A stretch of 64,000 nucleotides of DNA from Dugong dugon (Eukaryota; Chordata; Mammalia; Sirenia; Dugongidae): contig CM057480.1 in assembly GCA_030035585.1 (NCBI GenBank), forward strand, positions 3,517,001-3,581,000. The letters are read 5' to 3'. This document shows positions 54,930 to 64,000 of the stretch, in pieces. Both the position numbers and the translations under genes were made by a program. A model generated the notes under the pieces. It ran no database searches. It was given only the letters and a program-made list of their open reading frames with translations, and was not told the DNA's origin. The stretch's first letter is position 1; each line of letters opens with the position of its first letter.

Positions 54930-56028
54930 TCAGTCTTCCTTATTCATTGACCAGTTTCGCATGCATATGAGGCGATTGGAGAATACCACGGCTTGGGTCA
55001 GGTGCACCTTAGTCCTCAAAGTGACATCTTTACGTTCAAACACTTTAAAGAGATCTTTTGCAGCAGTGCAGTGCATCATTTGATTTCTTGACTGAGGCTT
55101 CCACTGGTGTTGATTTTGGATCCAAGTAAATGAAATCATGTCAGCTTCAATATTTTCTTTGTTTATCATGATGTTGCTTATTGGTCCAGTTGTGAGAATT
55201 TTTGTTTTCTTTATGTTGAGGTGTAATCCATACTGAAGGCTGTGGTCTGTGATCTTCATCAGTAAGTGCTTCAAGTCCTCTTCACTTTCAGCCAGCAAGG
55301 TTGTGTCATATGAATATCACAGGTTGTTAATGAGTCTTCCTCCAATCCTCATGTCTAGATCGTCTTCAGTTGGTCAGCTTCTCAGATTATATGCTCAGCA
55401 TACAGATTGAATAGGTATGGTGAAAGGATACAACCCTGAAACCCACCTTTCCTGACTTTAAACCAGGCAATATCCCCTTGTTCTGTTAGAACGACTGCCT
55501 CTTGGTCCATTTACAGGTTCTTCAGGAGAACAATTAAGTGTTCTGGAATTCCCATTCTTCACAATGTTATCCATAATTTGTTGTGATCTGCACAGTTGAA
55601 TGCTTTTGCATAGTCAATAAAACACAGGTAAACATCTTTCTGGTATTCTCTGCTTTCAGCCAAGATCCATCTGACATCAGCAGTGATATCCCTTGTTACA
55701 TGACCTCTTCTGAATCCAGGTTGAATTTCTGGCAGTTCCCTGTCGATGTACTGCTGCAACTGCTTTTACTCGTGTGTGATATTAATGATACTATTCAATA
55801 ATTTCCTCGTTCTGTTGGATCACCTTTCTTTGGAACGGGCACAGATATGGATCTTTTCCAGTCAGTTGGCCAGGTAGCTATCTTCCAAATTTCTTGGCAT
55901 AGATAAGTGAGCGCTTCTAGCATTGAATCCATTAGTTGAAACATCTTAACAGGTATTCTATTAATTCCTGGGGCCTTGTTTTTTGCCAGTGCCTTCAGTG
56001 CAGCTTGGAATTCTTCCTTAAGTAACAT
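54930..56028 (-). pseudogene. RTE reverse transcriptase, decayed
   Basis: This would polymerise cDNA for RTE mobilisation. Blocks in order are EEFQAALKALAKNKAPGINR (55795-56028), GFRRGHVTRDITADVRWIL with YLCFIDYAKAFN (55559-55759), and LAESEEDLKHLL with LHLNIKKTKILTTG (to 54930). Just before LAESEED the expected YADD catalytic motif reads YSYD and is preceded by a stop, so the active site is lost. Frameshifts separate the three blocks. Confidence 0.9.
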
Positions 56029-56304
56029 CGATTCTTGACCATATGCTACCTCGTGAAATGGTTGAACATTGACCGATTTGGTACAGTGACTTTGTGTATT
56101 CCTTCCATCTTCTTTTAATGCTTCCTGTGTTGTTCAATATTTTGCCCATAGAATCCTTCAATATTGCAACTCAAGGCTTGAATTTTTTCTTCAGTTCTTC
56201 AGCTTGAGAAATGCCAAGCATGGTCTTCTCTTTTCGTTTTCTAACTCCAGGTCTTTGCACATTTGGTTACAATACTTTACTTTGTCTTCTTGAGCCACTC
56301 TTTG

Positions 56305-56971
56305 TTTTTTATTTTTTAAATTTTTTTCCCATACAAAAATTTATACATACATTGTTGCATGACCCTAATTGCTCTCCCCATACTGTGACAGCACACTCCT
56401 CCTTTCCACCCCTGATTCCCTGTGTCCATTCAACCAGCTCCTAACCCCCTCTGCCTTCCCATCTACTTCTGGACAGAAGCTGCCTGTTTAGTCCCTTGTA
56501 TCTACTTGAACTTAGAAGGACACTCCTCACGAGTATCACTTTATGTTCCACAGTCCAATCCAATCCCTGTCTGAAGAGTTAGCCTCAGAAATTATTTTAG
56601 TTCTGGGCTGATAGAGAATCCAAGGGCCATGCTTTCTGGGGTTCCCCCAGTCTCAGTCAGATCATTAAGTCTGGTCTTCTTACTAGAATTTGAGTTCTGC
56701 ACTGCACCTTTCTGCTGCTCCATCAGGGACTCTCTGTTGTGTTCCCTGTCAGGGTGGTCATTGGTAGTAGCCAGGCACCATCTAGTTCTTCTGGTCTCAG
56801 GCTGATGAAGTCTCTGGTTTATGTGGCCCTTTCTGTCTCTTGGGCTTTTCCTTGTGTCTTTGGTGTTCTTCATTCTCCTTTACTCCAGGTGGTTGGGACC
56901 AATTGATGCATCTTAGATGGTCACTTGCAAGCTTTTAAGACCTTAGACGCCACTCACCAAAGTAGGATTTC
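56305..56971 (-). mobile_element. L1 3' UTR nested in the RTE, with target duplication
   Basis: Only L1 3' UTR is present (CATACAAAAATTTATACATAC..CCTTAGACGCCACTCACC), the same subtype as in the L1 at 5640. The 12-bp flanks AGCCACTCTTTG (56293-56304) and AGCTACTCTTTG (56972-56983) differ at one base. Removing it restores RTE continuity. Confidence 0.88.
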
Positions 56972-57429
56972 AGCTACTCTTTGCAGTCTTCTGTTCAGCT
57001 TTTTTACTTCATCATTTCTTCCATTTGCTTTAGCTACTTGACTTTCAAGAGCAAGTTTCAAAGTCTCCTCTGACATCTGTTTTGGTCTTTTATTTCTTTT
57101 TAATTACCTTTTGCTTTCTTCATGTATGGTGTCTTTGATGTCTTCCCACAGCTTGTCTGGTCTTCAGTCGTTAGTGTCCAACAGGTGAAATCTATTCTTA
57201 AGATGCTCTCTAAATTCTGGTGGAATATACTCAAGGTCGTACTTTGGCTCTTGTGGTCTTGTTTTAATTTTCTTCAGCTTCAATTTGAACTTGCATATGA
57301 GCAACTGATGGTCTCTTCCGCAGCTGGCCACTTCCTTGTTCTGCTCGATGATATTGAGCTTCTCCATCGTCTCTTTCCACAGATGTAGTCAATGTGACTC
57401 CTGTGTTTTCCATCACCAGATCGCCACCT

Positions 57430-58230
57430 GGCGATCTACTTCTAAAAAAATTTGGCAGTGAAAACTTCATGAATAGCAGCGGAACATTGTCTGATATACT
57501 GCCAGAGGATGAGCCCCTCAATTTGCAAGGCACTGAAAATATAACAGATGAAGAGCTGCCGCCTCAAAGTAAAGTTGACCTTGGTGATATGGATGTTTGA
57601 GTAAAGCTTTTGGGACCTTCATTTGCTGATCTGGCATGACTCAAAATGAGAAGAAACAGCTGCAAACATCCATTAATAATTGGAACATGGGATGTACAAA
57701 GTATGAATTCTAGGAAAATTGGAAATTGTCCAAAATGAGTTGGAACACTTGAAGATAGATATCCTGGGCATTAGTGAGCTGAAAGGGGCTGGTATTGGAC
57801 ATTTTGATTCAGATGATCATATGGTCTACTCTGCTGGGAATGAAAATTGAAGAGGAACCGTGTTGCATTCGTTGTCAAAAGGAACATTTCAAGATCCATC
57901 CTGAAGTACAGTGCTGTCAGTGATAGGATAACATCCAGACACCTAAAAAGAAGAGCAGTTAATATGACTATTATTCAAATTTATGCACCAACCACTAATG
58001 ACAAAGATGAAGAAATTGAAGATTTTTACCAACTTCAGCAGTCTGAAACAGATCAAACATGCAATCAAGATGCATTGATAATTACCAGTGATTGGAATGC
58101 AAAAGTTGGCAACAAAGAAAAAGGATCGGTAGTTGGAAAATATGGACTTGCTGATAGAAATGATTCCAGAGATCGCGTGATAGAATTTTGCAAGACCAAA
58201 GACCTATTCACTGGAAATACATTCTTTGCT
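57430..58230 (+). mobile_element. RTE LINE, inverted 5' part
   Basis: Plus-orientation RTE 5' sequence: CGATCTACTTCTAAAAAAA, GAATAGCAGCGGAACATTG, GAAGAGCTGCCGCCTC, GAAACAGCTGCAAACATCC, into the endonuclease. It stops near ACATTCTTTGC. The missing consensus between this end and the minus-strand block is only a few tens of bases. Confidence 0.88.
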
Positions 58231-58242
58231 GTGTGTCCTTAA
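57847..58242 (+). pseudogene. RTE endonuclease domain fragment
   Basis: APE-type endonuclease of the RTE, which nicks target DNA. The frame gives KRNRVAFVVKRNISRSILKY, then IIQIYAPTTNDKDEEIEDFY and DALIITSDWNAKVGNKEKGS, the last being the SDWNA metal/active-site block of this nuclease family (normally GDWNA). VVGKYGLADRND and RVIEFC follow. Its N-terminal part (57660-57846) is in other frames. Sequence beyond 58230 is flank, not RTE. Confidence 0.85.
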
Positions 58243-58420
58243 TTCTTAGGACAGTGCCTGGTACATAGAGGATGCTCAGTAAATCTTTGTTGAATGAATG
58301 AATGAATAATAAAATGTTAGTGCTGGAAAGGAACTTATAAATCCAATGAGGAATCTATAAATCTAAAACTGAGAGGGGAAAATCGAAACTCAAAGAGGTT
58401 AAGCCCTTGCTCAATGTCAC

Positions 58421-58917
58421 TGTCATGGATTGAATTGTGCCCCCCCCCCAAAATATCTGTCAACTTGGCTAGGTCATGATTCCCAGCATTATATGATTGT
58501 CTACCATTTTGTAATCTTATGTGATTTACCTATGTATTGTATATTCTATCACTATGATGTAGTAAGATGGATTAGTGGCAGTTATATTGATGAGGTCTAC
58601 AAGATTCGATAGTGTCTTAAGCCAATCTTTTTTGAGATATAAAAGAGAGTAGCTGGCAGAGAGACCTGAGGACCTCATACCACCAAGAAAGCAGTGCCAG
58701 AAGCAGAGCACATCCTTTGGACCCGGGGTCCCTGTGCGGAGAAGCTCCTAGTCCAGGGGAAGATTGATGAGAAGGTCAACAGAGAGAAAGCCTTCCCCTG
58801 GAGCTGACGCCCTAAATTTGGACTTTTAGCCCACTTTACTGTGAGGAAATAAACTTCGCTTTGTTAAAGCCATCCACTTGTGATATTTCTGTTATAAACA
58901 GCACTAGATGACTAAGA
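58421..58917 (+). mobile_element. Solo LTR, ERVL-MaLR-like, copy 5
   Basis: From TGTCATGGATTGAATTGTGCC to CACTAGATGACTAAGA. A C-run replaces the usual CCCCCAAAA. Flanks GTCAC/GTCAA may be a decayed five-base duplication. GAGGAAATAAACTTCG lies near the 3' end. Confidence 0.85.
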
Positions 58918-60271
58918 GTCAATTAATATGTGGCACAATGAACCAATGTCTATTTACTTGTCCACCAATCCCAGTGGTCATTGCTTTATGGAGCTTTGGA
59001 ACATATGAGCAAACTACTAGCTGCACAAGTTTCCAAATTTTCAAATTAATTATGATATCATGCATGCTATTTCCAAACTCTTCTGTAAAACAACAGCTTT
59101 GTCATGATTCAAGCAGTCTTCAAAAGAAATACTGAAGAAATTAAAAATCTTCAGTTCTACTACCCATCAGTAGTAACTGTTAGCATTTTAGTAAACCTCC
59201 TTGTAGAAGTACATGCCTAAATGGGTATATTTAAATTTATTTTTGTGTATATGTCCATAAAAATGATCTCAGGACACTAAACTGTTTTCAGAACTTCCTT
59301 TCCCCTCAATAATATGCAATGGAGATAAAATTCCATGTCAACAAACACAAGTATACATCAGCCTTCTTAATGACTGTGTGTATTCCACTGTATAGGTGCA
59401 ACATAATTTATTTACGAAGGATTGTTTACGCTTTATGTTACGAACTGTTAGAGGGCCATTAAAAACTCATTATCTCTTTTATTCCTAAACATCAACATGG
59501 CAAGGTAAGTACTATTAGACCCATTTTGTAGAAGACGTAATTGGAAGTCTGAGGGACTTTATGGATTCCCTAGTGGGATGCATTAAGTGCAGAAAGAGGA
59601 TTCCTGCCCCCATCTTTGAACTCTAAACCTCAGGCTCCCCACAATATGTAAGCAAATAGTAAGATTCAGTGTATAAGAAGCATGTACAATGTGATCTGAG
59701 AACATGTACAGGGGTGGAAAAGATGCTGGGGAAGGTTCCAGCGGAGGCTGAAGGGTAATTACATTTGTTCTGGAAAGGTAAAGGGAAGCAAAGAATCTTG
59801 AGCAGAGAGCGTACATTATCACTACAGTCATGAGGCGTATTTGTGTAGGGGGTTCTTCAGGTTTGACTCTTAGTACAGTCTCTTTTCTTTGGGAGTAACA
59901 TTTACTAATCACATAAATAATGCTCAAAAAAGGGAAAAGTTAGAGCTGGAGAAATTTTTTTGAATCATAGTTTTAAGTACTTTTACAAATGGCTTCTGGG
60001 GAAATTGGGAATCAGTTAGCCTGAGAGGAACGCTATTGGTTGTAACTAGCAACAAAGAGAGGAAAAAAGCATCATAAGGATCCCTGGATGGTTAAATGGG
60101 TCCCGGAGTAGAAGAGCCAGAATCCAGAGAGTTCTCAGAGACACACATAGAGCCTTCATGTCTGGCAGCCAGATACAGAGAGCCCTGGTTCCTTCTCAGG
60201 TGCTGTGTATAAGGCCCTAACATTCAAAGACACATGTAACTTGCACATTTACTATCTCTAAAGGATTATTA
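58918..60271. other. No recognisable element
   Basis: I see no gene or clear repeat. A possible MIR scrap lies near 59490-59560 (TACTATTAGACCCATTTTG). Confidence 0.45.
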
Positions 60272-60272
60272 A

Positions 60273-60476
60273 GGATCCCTGGTGGTGCAGTGGTCAGGTG
60301 CTTGCTAATCAATAGGTCTGCTGTTGGAAGCCACCAGCTGCCCTGTGGGAGAAAGATGTGGCAGCCTGCTTCCGTAAAGATTACAGCTTTGGAAACCCTG
60401 TGGGCCAGTCTACTCTGTCCTACAGGGTCACTATGAGTAGGAATCAACTTGATGGCATACAACAACAATAAACAAC
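60273..60476 (+). mobile_element. AfroSINE with target duplication
   Basis: A perfect 13-bp duplication, AAAGGATTATTAA, lies at 60260-60272 and 60477-60489. It starts GGATCCCTGGTGGTGCAGTGG and ends ATCAACTTGATGGCATACAAC with an (AACAAT)-like tail. Confidence 0.95.
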
Positions 60477-60489
60477 AAAGGATTATTAA

Positions 60490-61449
60490 TATTCACCTTA
60501 TTCTGCGTTAATCCCTAGATGTGGGCAGTAGGGCTCTCTTTCAAAACAAGAACAGAAGCTCCAGCAAAAGCAGGATAATAGTTCCTGCTTTTTGTCCCTA
60601 AAGCTTTGCACTTATTTTGAAATATATTCCAAAGGCTTATAGAGTCATGCTGGTGGCAAAAGAAGCCAAAACATCTCTACTATGTTTTCCAGAATGGGGG
60701 TTATATTACTGCTTTGTCCTTCTGCCTCCTGTACCCCTCTATGTGCCTTTGATTACTCACTTGGCAGCTATGAGCCATCCATCAGGCACTTGACAACTGG
60801 CCTGGAAAAGATGACTCAGTCCTTTAGCCTGAAATGCCACTTTCTTCTCTCCATAGCTGAGGAAAACTTACCCAGAAAGCCTGGACTTAAGAAACACGCA
60901 TAAACTTAATCTGCCTTCATTCTTGCAGAATTGTCTGTGAAAGCGTTTTTTTTTTTTTCTCTTTTTTTCTCTCTTCCATTAATACTGATAGTTTATCAGA
61001 TACAGGATGCAGGGGGAGATAGTGTCAATGAGCTTATTACTCAGACAGATCTTCCAAGGTGGTTTTTGACTGCATCTTGATCCCCTCTCTCCTCCCTGAA
61101 ATACCCGCTACCAAAATGCCTGGGTGTACCGAGCAAATGGCCAAGTACTTTGAGGGACCCTAGCCTGGGTAGCAACTTCGTATTGCATGGAATTACTACA
61201 TTCCCTAGAATGCAGCTAGAGCTGTTCCTGTATAAAATGCGATAAACACCCAGGTTTAAAAAAAAAATCTGCCCCATTTTACCACTTGCTTTTCCTCAAA
61301 ATCCTTGCATGACATTCACCTGTTACGTCCACCTCTTGTGTGAAGGGGGTAAGGAAATTAGCATTCAGCTTAAGGTATTTGAGATCATTTTCAAAAATAA
61401 GATTGAAGTGTCTAAATAAATGGAGTCCTTAATCATTCATTTATTTACC
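60490..61449. other. No recognisable element
   Basis: I see no gene or clear repeat. A T-run lies at 60946-60968. Confidence 0.45.
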
Positions 61450-61690
61450 AACTTTTACTGCTACATGCCAGGCACTTTATTAGTCCCAGGGATATAGAGA
61501 GGTACATGTATGCTCCCTGACTCAAAAGAAATTTCAGTTTCTTGAGAAAGGCAAAATTTGGGACAAATAACGGTGAGTGTAAAGAGAGGACCATGGGAAC
61601 CTGAGGAGGAAAGGACCAATCCTACTGAGGGATCAAGCAAGGATTCACCAAAGGAAACAAATTAATAGTCAAGGGTAGGGAGTTTTCCAG
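61450..61690 (+). repeat. Ancient mammalian interspersed repeat, 5' part
   Basis: TGCTACATGCCAGGCACTTTATTAG..GGGATATAGAGAGG..GAAATTTCAGTTTCTTGAG matches the start of the family at 150-2140. Confidence 0.5.
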
Positions 61691-61834
61691 AAGGAGAAGA
61701 GTAAGGTCATCCTTGACATCTTAAGATAAGTGTACTTCCTTGCTCATGTTTCCTGAGGTATGTTGTGATGAGTATTTGTAATTTGATGTATATTTACTAG
61801 TGTTCCTCTGGAGGTGGGGACCAAAAGAAAAAAG

Positions 61835-61993
61835 AAAAAAACCCATTGCCGTCGAGTTGATTCCAACTCATAGTGACCTTATACTACAGAGTAGAATTGC
61901 CCCATAGAGTTTCCAAGGAGCAGCGGGTGGATTTGAACAGCCCACCTTTTGATTAGCAGCTGTAGCACTTAACCACTATGCCACCAGGGACCT
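61835..61993 (-). mobile_element. AfroSINE
   Basis: CCCATTGCCGTCGAGTTGATTCC..TAACCACTATGCCACCAGGG, with an A-rich tail. Confidence 0.95.
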
Positions 61994-62211
61994 AGAGTTA
62001 AGTTATTCATGGTACACTTGTATCATCAGTCCTTGTAAATCCCCTTTCCCATTTTATTTGATTAATTTTCCCAACTTCATCCCTAAACTTCACTCAAATT
62101 TTCCTCCCCTCAATGACACCTACTATAATATTTTTAAAATATGTATCTTGGATATGTATGCATATTTGAAAAAAATAGGTGCAGTTAATTTGTGTATAAA
62201 ACCAGAAGGAA

Positions 62212-62360
62212 AAAAAAAAAAAAAAACAGATGCCATCGAGTTGATTCCGATTCATAGCAACCCTATAGGACAGAGTAGAACTGCCCCATAAGGATTCCAA
62301 GGAGTGGCTGGTGGATTCGAACTGTTGACCTTTTGGTTAGCAGCTGAACACTTAACCAGA
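62212..62360 (-). mobile_element. AfroSINE
   Basis: The A-run is followed by CAGATGCCATCGAGTTGATTCCG..TTTGGTTAGCAGCTGAACAC. The 5' end (GCCACCAGGGCTCC) is missing or altered. Confidence 0.92.
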
Positions 62361-62559
62361 GCCAACAAGTCTCCACCTACAGCTATAGCAAACATTAAAT
62401 ACAGCCAAGCTCCTAGCCAGTTTACCATAAAATCTCAGACTAAAGATCTATTTGCCTCATTTCCTATTACCTGATACACTGCATCAAGCTTTCAACAAAA
62501 AATTACAAGGCGTGCTAAAATTTAAGAAAAAATCATACTAAGAAACAAAGCAAATACCA

Positions 62560-63815
62560 GAACCAGGCTCAGCTGTGGGGATTATCAGGCAGATAATTTA
62601 AAATAACCCTGTTTAATGTTAGGACTCTACTAGAAAAAGTACACAGCATGCACGAACAGATGGATAATGTAAGCAGAGAGATGGAAACAGTAAAAAAGAA
62701 TCCAAAGGAAATGCTATAAATCAAATATACAGTGACAGAAATAAAGAACGCCTTTGAAGGACTCATCAGTAAATTGGACATGGGCCAGAAGATCAGTGAT
62801 CTTGAAGATATTTCAATACAGACTTCCCAAACTGAAATGCAAATAGAAAAAAGAATAAATACAACAGAATAGAATATCCAAGAACTGAATGATAATTACA
62901 AAAGGTGTAACATACATGTAATGGGAATGCTAGAAAGAGAAGAAAGATAGAAAGGAATAGAAGAAATATGTGGAGTAATAATGGTCAAGAATTTTCCAAA
63001 ATTAATGGCAGACAACAAATCATAGATGTAGGAAGCTCAGAGAACACCAGGCAGGATAAATTAAAAAAAGAAGAACTTCCCCTAGGCACATCATATTCAA
63101 ACTGAATAACACCAAAGACAAAGAGAAAAACTTGAAAGAAGCCAGAAACCACCTTATCTGTAGTGAAACAAGGATAAGAATTACATTGGACTTCTAGTAA
63201 GAAATCATGCAAGCATGAGGAGAGTGGCATGAAATATTTAAAGTGTTAAAAGAAAAGAACCTCCAATGTAGAATCTTCCATCTAGTAAAATTATCATTCG
63301 AAAGTGCAGGAAAAAGAATTTCTCAGACAAACAAAACCTGAAGAAATTTGTTGCCAGTACAGCTACCCTGCATGAAATGCTAAAAGAAGTTTTTCAGAGA
63401 GAAGGATAATTATATAGGTCAGAAACTCAGATCTACACAATGAAAGGAGGAGCATCAGAAATGAATAAATTAAATAAAAATTTTTATTTTTCTTATCCTT
63501 AATTGTTGGGATAAATAGCTGTTTGTTCAACATAATATAGTAATTCACATGATTATATCATGTGAATAAGTGAAATAAATTCACAGTAATGTTATTATGA
63601 ATGGGAGGAAGGAATTGGGAATACTCTGTTATAAGGCACCTGTACTACCTGTGAAGTGGTATAGTGTTATTTGAAAATGGACTTAGACTAGTTATAAGTA
63701 TATGGAAAACTATAGAGAAATCAGTAAAATAAATAAAAAAAAAATATAACTGATATGCTAAGAGAGGAGAGAATATAGAATTGTATAAAATGCTCAATTA
63801 AAACCGGAAAAGATG
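62560..63815 (+). repeat. Old L1M/HAL1-type ORF1 and inter-ORF region
   Basis: Plus-orientation old L1 text: CCAAAATTAATGGCAGAC, GAAGCTCAGAGAACACCAG, CACATCATATTCAAACTG, CTTGAAAGAAGCCAGAAACC, GAAATGCTAAAAGAAGTTTTTC, GTGAAGTGGTATAGTGTTATTTG, ATGCTCAATTAAAACC. ORF1 is broken by many stops. Whether it is L1M or the ORF1-only relative HAL1 cannot be told, because the ORF2 side is not reached. Confidence 0.7.
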
Positions 63816-64000
63816 GGAAGATCGTTGATCTGGAGGCCCAGGAACTGTTGATTTTGTAGCTCCGCCGTTTTAGTACGTCGCCATCACAATTCCCACTGCA
63901 GAGAAGAAATCCACTACTGTCACAGAAGAAAAGCCACTATAACAGGGTTTGAGAAGTGATGGATTAGGGAAAGCATATAACACCATGGTTCCATACAGCC
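63816..64000. other. Unidentified right-edge segment
   Basis: The old L1 text stops near AAAACCGGAAAAG and is replaced by sequence I do not recognise (GATCGTTGATCTGGAGGCCC..CTCCGCCGTTTTAGTACGTCGCC). It carries several CpGs. It could be part of another insertion running off the window. Confidence 0.4.

Larger units (their letters stand above)
54561..57425 (-). mobile_element. RTE LINE, 3' part (minus), containing a nested L1
   Basis: Reading on the minus strand from 57425, the order is the end of the endonuclease region, the linker, the reverse transcriptase, and the 3' UTR. It ends GTTAGAACCGACTGAAGGACACC at 54561-54595, cognate to the AfroSINE tail. It forms one element with the oppositely oriented block at 57430-58230. 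An L1 3' end interrupts it at 56305-56971. Confidence 0.9.
54480..58310 (+). repeat. L2 3' end, split by an RTE insertion
   Basis: The left piece (54480-54560, GTTCTCTAGAAGGTAAGCTCC..GTCAAGGACTTC) and the right piece (58232-58310, TTAGGACAGTGCCTGGTACATAG..CAGTAAATCTTTGTTGAATG) are consecutive blocks of the L2 terminus. Everything between is the RTE. Confidence 0.75.

Noticed and set aside
1..64000. CRISPR array, operon, phage or other prokaryotic system
   Set aside because: Repeated units are dispersed SINEs with target duplications, not regularly spaced direct repeats, and the whole window is vertebrate nuclear DNA.

Overview
This window is nuclear DNA from a placental mammal of the afrotherian group, most likely an elephant or a close paenungulate relative. 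The main evidence is about thirty copies of a tRNA-derived SINE with the AfroSINE architecture: a head with a B box near GGTTCGAA, and an RTE-like tail near CTATGAGT..GACTCGACAGCAA. The window also holds RTE/BovB-type LINEs whose 3' ends match that tail, several afrotherian-type L1 3' ends, and old mammalian MIR, L2 and hAT fossils. I cannot separate elephant from manatee or hyrax by reading alone.

One real gene is visible. Coding exon 1 of STAC (SH3 and cysteine-rich domain adaptor) lies on the minus strand at 49822-49932, with a textbook Kozak start and a phase-0 splice donor. It sits inside a CpG island (about 49540-50430) that must hold the promoter. The gene runs toward lower coordinates, so 1-49821 is read as the first part of a very large STAC intron 1; no second STAC exon was seen. 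From about 50430 to 64000 is the upstream intergenic flank, which shows only repeats and unassigned sequence.

From 1 to 49.8 kb the intron is dominated by insertions. They include a 2-kb 5'-truncated L1 with a 16-bp target duplication (5640-7689), an internally deleted RTE (11768-12960), and four solo LTRs of one family (13324, 18403, 27400, 40883). There is also a fragmented L1 ORF2 (38770-40880), an unusual L1 piece with a complete-looking 5' end but no 3' end (42156-43992), and SINEs throughout. Nesting is common: a MIR is split by both a SINE and an LTR at 13.0-13.9 kb, and an LTR is split by L1 3' ends at 41.1-41.8 kb.

From 50.4 to 64 kb the main item is a near-complete RTE LINE with an inverted 5' part (54561-58230). 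It is inserted into an L2 and carries its own nested L1. A fifth solo LTR follows at 58421-58917, and an old L1 ORF1 region lies at the right edge.

I found no prokaryote-like system, CRISPR array, functional RNA gene or new protein-coding system. Most long open frames are L1 or RTE remnants, or chance frames in the GC-rich island. The points worth a second look concern retrotransposition mechanism and repeat architecture. Repeat family names come from remembered consensus sequences, not from a database search, and boundaries without a target duplication are good to about 10-30 bases.
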